Assembly (NCBI GenBank): GCA_041658245.1
Contig: JBBAAM010000002.1
Span: 110,084 to 174,083 of the forward strand
Origin: Fen-1258 sp041658245
GTDB taxonomy: Bacteria > Bacteroidota > Ignavibacteria > Ignavibacteriales > Melioribacteraceae
DNA length: 64,000 nucleotides
Direction: 5' to 3'
Under the pieces are notes generated by a model, which worked only from the letters and a program-made list of their open reading frames with translations, ran no database searches and was not told the DNA's origin. Shown piece after piece: positions 61,731 to 64,000 of this stretch. How positions within the stretch are numbered: the stretch's first letter is position 1; each line of letters opens with the position of its first letter. The translations under genes were made by a program, and so were the position numbers.

Positions 61731-62798
61731 ATGAATATTCTTATTATAGCGCTTTCCGGAATTGGTGATGCTTTAATGTTTACCCCTTCGCTTGTTAAAC
61801 TGAGTGAAGAAATTCCATCTGCAGAGATAGATGTTCTCGTAATGTTTAAGGGTGTAAAAGATATCTACGAAAAACTTCCGCAGATTTCAAAAGTTAGATA
61901 TTTCGACTTTCTTAACAGTTCTAAACTTAGCTCTCTTTCTTATGCTCTTAAGCTCAGAAATAAATATGATGCAACAATAAATATTTATCCTTCTAATCGT
62001 AGAGAGTATAACCTTATTAGCCGAATTATCGGAGCCGAAAAGCGATTAGCAATAAAATATCTTCGTAAGGACTTTTTGAATTTTGGGTTCTTAAACAATA
62101 CACGTCTGTTAGAAAATGATAATCTTCACAACGTTGAAGAAAATTTCTTCCTATGTGAAAAATTAATTGGTAAGAAATCAGATTCTATTCCGCCGCTCAA
62201 ACTGAATTTATGGAATGATGATATAACTTTTGATAATAACTTCTTCAAGAATAAATCGATTTCCGATAGTGATATAGTAGTAGGATTTCACCCTGGCTGT
62301 TCAACTTTAAAAAATCATGAAAAGAGAAGATGGGAAGCATATAAATTTGCCCTGTTGGGAAAAAAGTTAATTCAAGAATACAATGCTAAAGTGCTGCTAT
62401 TTGGCGGCGGTGAAGAAGAAATTTTGAAAGATGTAATTTTTGCAAAAATTGATTCTCAAAATGTTTATTCGGTCAATGCACAAAGTTTATCAAACATCGC
62501 GGCTGTTATGCAACGGTGCAATTTATTTATCACTAACGATTCAAGCTTGATGCATATTGCAGCGGCATTAAAACTTAATATTGTCGCTATTATCGGACCA
62601 ACAAATAAGAATTATATCTATCCTTGGCAGACAAATTATAAAGTAGCTTCTCTCGATCTTGACTGCTCACCATGTTTCTATTATTCACCAAAACCATTAA
62701 CATGTTCCCGCAGTGATTTGAAATTCAAATGCATAAAAGATCTATCTGTTGATCTGGTGTATGAAAAGGCAAAAGAATTTCTTGCTGTAAAAATCTGA
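61731..62798 (+). CDS. Family 9 glycosyltransferase (heptosyltransferase-like)
   Basis: A 355-residue GT-B enzyme. The N-terminus MNILIIALSGIGDALMFTPS has the GDxLxxTP loop of GT9; the C-terminal donor site is visible in VVGFHPGCSTLKNHEKRRW, KVLLFGGGEEE, LFITNDSSLMHIAAAL and VAIIGPTN. A cysteine cluster near the end (LDCSPCFYYSPKPLTCSRSD) is common in this family. Members add heptose or other sugars to lipopolysaccharide cores. Here it follows the DUF2723 gene across a MITE, so it likely has its own promoter just upstream or within the MITE. Confidence 0.85.
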   Translation: MNILIIALSGIGDALMFTPSLVKLSEEIPSAEIDVLVMFKGVKDIYEKLPQISKVRYFDFLNSSKLSSLSYALKLRNKYDATINIYPSNRREYNLISRIIGAEKRLAIKYLRKDFLNFGFLNNTRLLENDNLHNVEENFFLCEKLIGKKSDSIPPLKLNLWNDDITFDNNFFKNKSISDSDIVVGFHPGCSTLKNHEKRRWEAYKFALLGKKLIQEYNAKVLLFGGGEEEILKDVIFAKIDSQNVYSVNAQSLSNIAAVMQRCNLFITNDSSLMHIAAALKLNIVAIIGPTNKNYIYPWQTNYKVASLDLDCSPCFYYSPKPLTCSRSDLKFKCIKDLSVDLVYEKAKEFLAVKI

Positions 62799-62818
62799 TT
62801 GTTAATTGTTCTTGATAA

Positions 62819-63355
62819 TTATTTTATTGTACTGATAATAAATTCCGCACACTCATCTATTTCATCAAAACATTTAATTAAACCGGTTCTTCTTTTTTCT
62901 TTTTTAATTTGTTCTTCCATCAAAGAAATTATTTTTGTCCACATTTTTCCGTGACATGCAATCGGTTTTTGATCTATCATTCCTTTGTTCAAATATTCCC
63001 AGACAAGTGAAAGCTCCAGCATAGTTCCCGTTCCGCCTTGAAGAATAATATAAGCATCGCCTATCTCAACAAGAGTTTTCAACCTATCAAATAATGTATG
63101 AGTAACAATTTGCTTGGTAAGATGTTTGCTCGCCAAGACGTTATAAATGTCTAATGTAACTCCGACTGCTTCCGCACCCTTCTCATTAGCTCCTTTTGAA
63201 ACTGCATCCATAATACCTTGAAAACCGCCGGAACAAACATTGATTTTATTTTCAGCTAATTTTTTACCAAGTAAATAGGCGATTTCATATTCATTATCAC
63301 CTTCACGGGGTATAGAACTGCCAAAGACTGTTACGAATTTTTTCTTTCCGTACAT
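62819..63355 (-). CDS. LOG-family protein (TIGR00730/TIGR00725-like)
   Basis: A 178-residue SLOG/Rossmann-fold protein: VTVFGSSIPREGDNEYEIAY, a CSGGFQGIMDAVSKGA loop and LQGGTGTMLELSLVWEY, the phosphate-binding GGxGTxxE motif with Gln instead of the usual first Pro. LOG enzymes hydrolyse nucleoside 5'-monophosphates to base and ribose 5-phosphate; others bind nucleotides only. Its ATG overlaps the stop of the upstream gene by one base (TGATG), suggesting translational coupling. Confidence 0.75.
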   Translation of the reverse strand: MYGKKKFVTVFGSSIPREGDNEYEIAYLLGKKLAENKINVCSGGFQGIMDAVSKGANEKGAEAVGVTLDIYNVLASKHLTKQIVTHTLFDRLKTLVEIGDAYIILQGGTGTMLELSLVWEYLNKGMIDQKPIACHGKMWTKIISLMEEQIKKEKRRTGLIKCFDEIDECAEFIISTIK

Positions 63356-64000
63356 CAGTTTTCCATAACCGGTTTTCCGGCATCAACCCAAGCTGTATAA
63401 ATTAGCGAAGACAAACAGAGAGCCGCAGAATTAATTTCGGAAATTGTAACATATTTAGTTTTGAACCAGAGTAATTTGTAATATTCTTTATCGAACGTAC
63501 CGCCGGTTTTACCTGAAGCATATTTGTCAGCAGAAAGAATCATCTCAACATAATCGTTTGCTTCAACGATATAATCGAAAATGTAATCTTTGACATAATT
63601 TATGTAGTATGGCTTATTCTCTTCAAAACTATATTCTATCACATTAAAATATTTATCCACCATATCAATTTCATAACGGGAATGAATCCCTTTCTGCGAA
63701 GTTAACTGTCCGTTGTAATTCACGGTTGCATGAAGCGGCTGATGTCCATCTGCAACATAATGTGCTAAGTCGGAAGCATAGAGAAGTACGTTGTCTTTAT
63801 TTTTTTCCTTGAAGGCATTTACCAAATTGTAAAATGTTTCTTCCGTTGCCCAAGGAAGAATTCCTTGTTTTGTAACAACTTCCTCATCATATAATTTATT
63901 AAGTGTATCACGTGATGTAATTACAACTCCATCCGTAAATTCTTTATAGTAATCAATATCAATAAAGTGTTTAGGACCTTCTGATTTATCATCTCTTTTT
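63355..64000 (-). CDS. S1/P1 nuclease or zinc phospholipase C-like protein (5' part outside window)
   Basis: The frame stays open to the right edge, so only the C-terminal 214 or so residues are seen. PKHFIDIDYYKEF, WATEETFYNLV, LAHYVADGHQPLHA and GIHSRYEIDMVDKYF are arranged as in the zinc-dependent phospholipase C/S1-P1 nuclease superfamily, in which the His and Asp residues of the HYxxDxHQPLH and H-x-x-x-E segments bind three zinc ions. These enzymes are normally secreted and cleave single-stranded nucleic acids or phospholipids; the signal peptide, if present, is beyond the edge. The apparent start inside the window (TTG near 63825) is not real because the conserved sequence continues upstream of it. 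Confidence 0.78.
   Translation of the reverse strand, partial: KRDDKSEGPKHFIDIDYYKEFTDGVVITSRDTLNKLYDEEVVTKQGILPWATEETFYNLVNAFKEKNKDNVLLYASDLAHYVADGHQPLHATVNYNGQLTSQKGIHSRYEIDMVDKYFNVIEYSFEENKPYYINYVKDYIFDYIVEANDYVEMILSADKYASGKTGGTFDKEYYKLLWFKTKYVTISEINSAALCLSSLIYTAWVDAGKPVMEN

Noticed and set aside
63355..63825. A complete 156-residue gene starting at 63825
   Set aside because: Conserved residues continue in the same frame upstream to the window edge, so the TTG is internal and the gene is cut by the edge.

Overview
The window looks like chromosome of a free-living member of the Bacteroidota/Ignavibacteriota group, most likely Ignavibacteria-like. The DNA is AT-rich. Many exported proteins end in the type IX secretion (T9SS) sorting domain in its Ignavibacteria-style form (QNYPNPFNP, then GQEVATL-like, then LSSGIYFY, then a basic tail). 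There are PorV-type outer-membrane proteins, a carboxypeptidase-regulatory TonB receptor and two propeller-sensor histidine kinases. Shine-Dalgarno-like GGAG sequences precede many starts. No rRNA, tRNA, CRISPR array or transposase gene was seen.

1-10360: a peptidoglycan salvage locus. A glucosamine-6-phosphate deaminase/PIG-L tail (cut by the left edge) converges on a minus-strand run of seven or fewer co-oriented genes: a Tat-exported dipeptide epimerase, a secreted NlpC/P60 peptidase, an AmpG-like permease, an N-acetylglucosamine-type kinase, an N-acetylmuramoyl-L-alanine amidase lipoprotein and a DigH/GHL10 glycosidase lipoprotein. Together they could cut, import and re-use wall sugars and peptides.

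10361-26136: a propeller-sensor kinase and LuxR-type regulator, then a plus-strand series: a T9SS-secreted second DigH-type glycosidase, a TonB-dependent receptor, a large secreted protein of unknown family, a PorV-like barrel, an IPT/TIG lipoprotein and a T9SS-sorted propeller. Three matching palindromes, CTAC-N8-GTAG, lie before the kinase, between kinase and regulator, and before the secreted glycosidase. This is the best candidate for an undescribed system: a two-component-controlled, SusD-less surface glycan capture locus, perhaps for peptidoglycan glycan strands, feeding the salvage genes next door.

26137-38187: a terminator and a 109-bp inverted-repeat element, then an operon-like set (glycosyltransferase, remnant of a DUF4922 gene, D-2-hydroxyacid dehydrogenase-type FAD/Fe-S protein, alpha-oxoamine synthase, lysA-type decarboxylase), a T9SS-sorted GH3/NagZ-like glycosidase, a CocE/NonD hydrolase, a small barrel protein and a YhcH-family protein.

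38188-50353: an FKBP isomerase, then a minus-strand array of repeat-built T9SS cargo proteins (two ELWxxDGT proteins from a tandem duplication, two propeller proteins), an orphan T9SS tail left from a lost gene, a small lipoprotein, and a second propeller-kinase/LuxR pair. A second palindrome family, ATACCCCA..ATG.GG.AT, sits in the kinase-regulator gap and ahead of the nearest cargo gene. The sensor half of this kinase is much richer in GC than its kinase half.

50511-64000: a DUF1028 protein, a DUF362/polyferredoxin pair, a thioesterase pseudogene interrupted by a 149-bp miniature inverted-repeat element (a second copy lies at 61565-61708, both with 5-bp target duplications), a PAP2 phosphatase, a glycosyltransferase fused to a polysaccharide deacetylase, further glycosyltransferases, a DUF2723 membrane protein, a LOG-family protein and an S1/P1-nuclease/phospholipase-C-like protein cut by the right edge.
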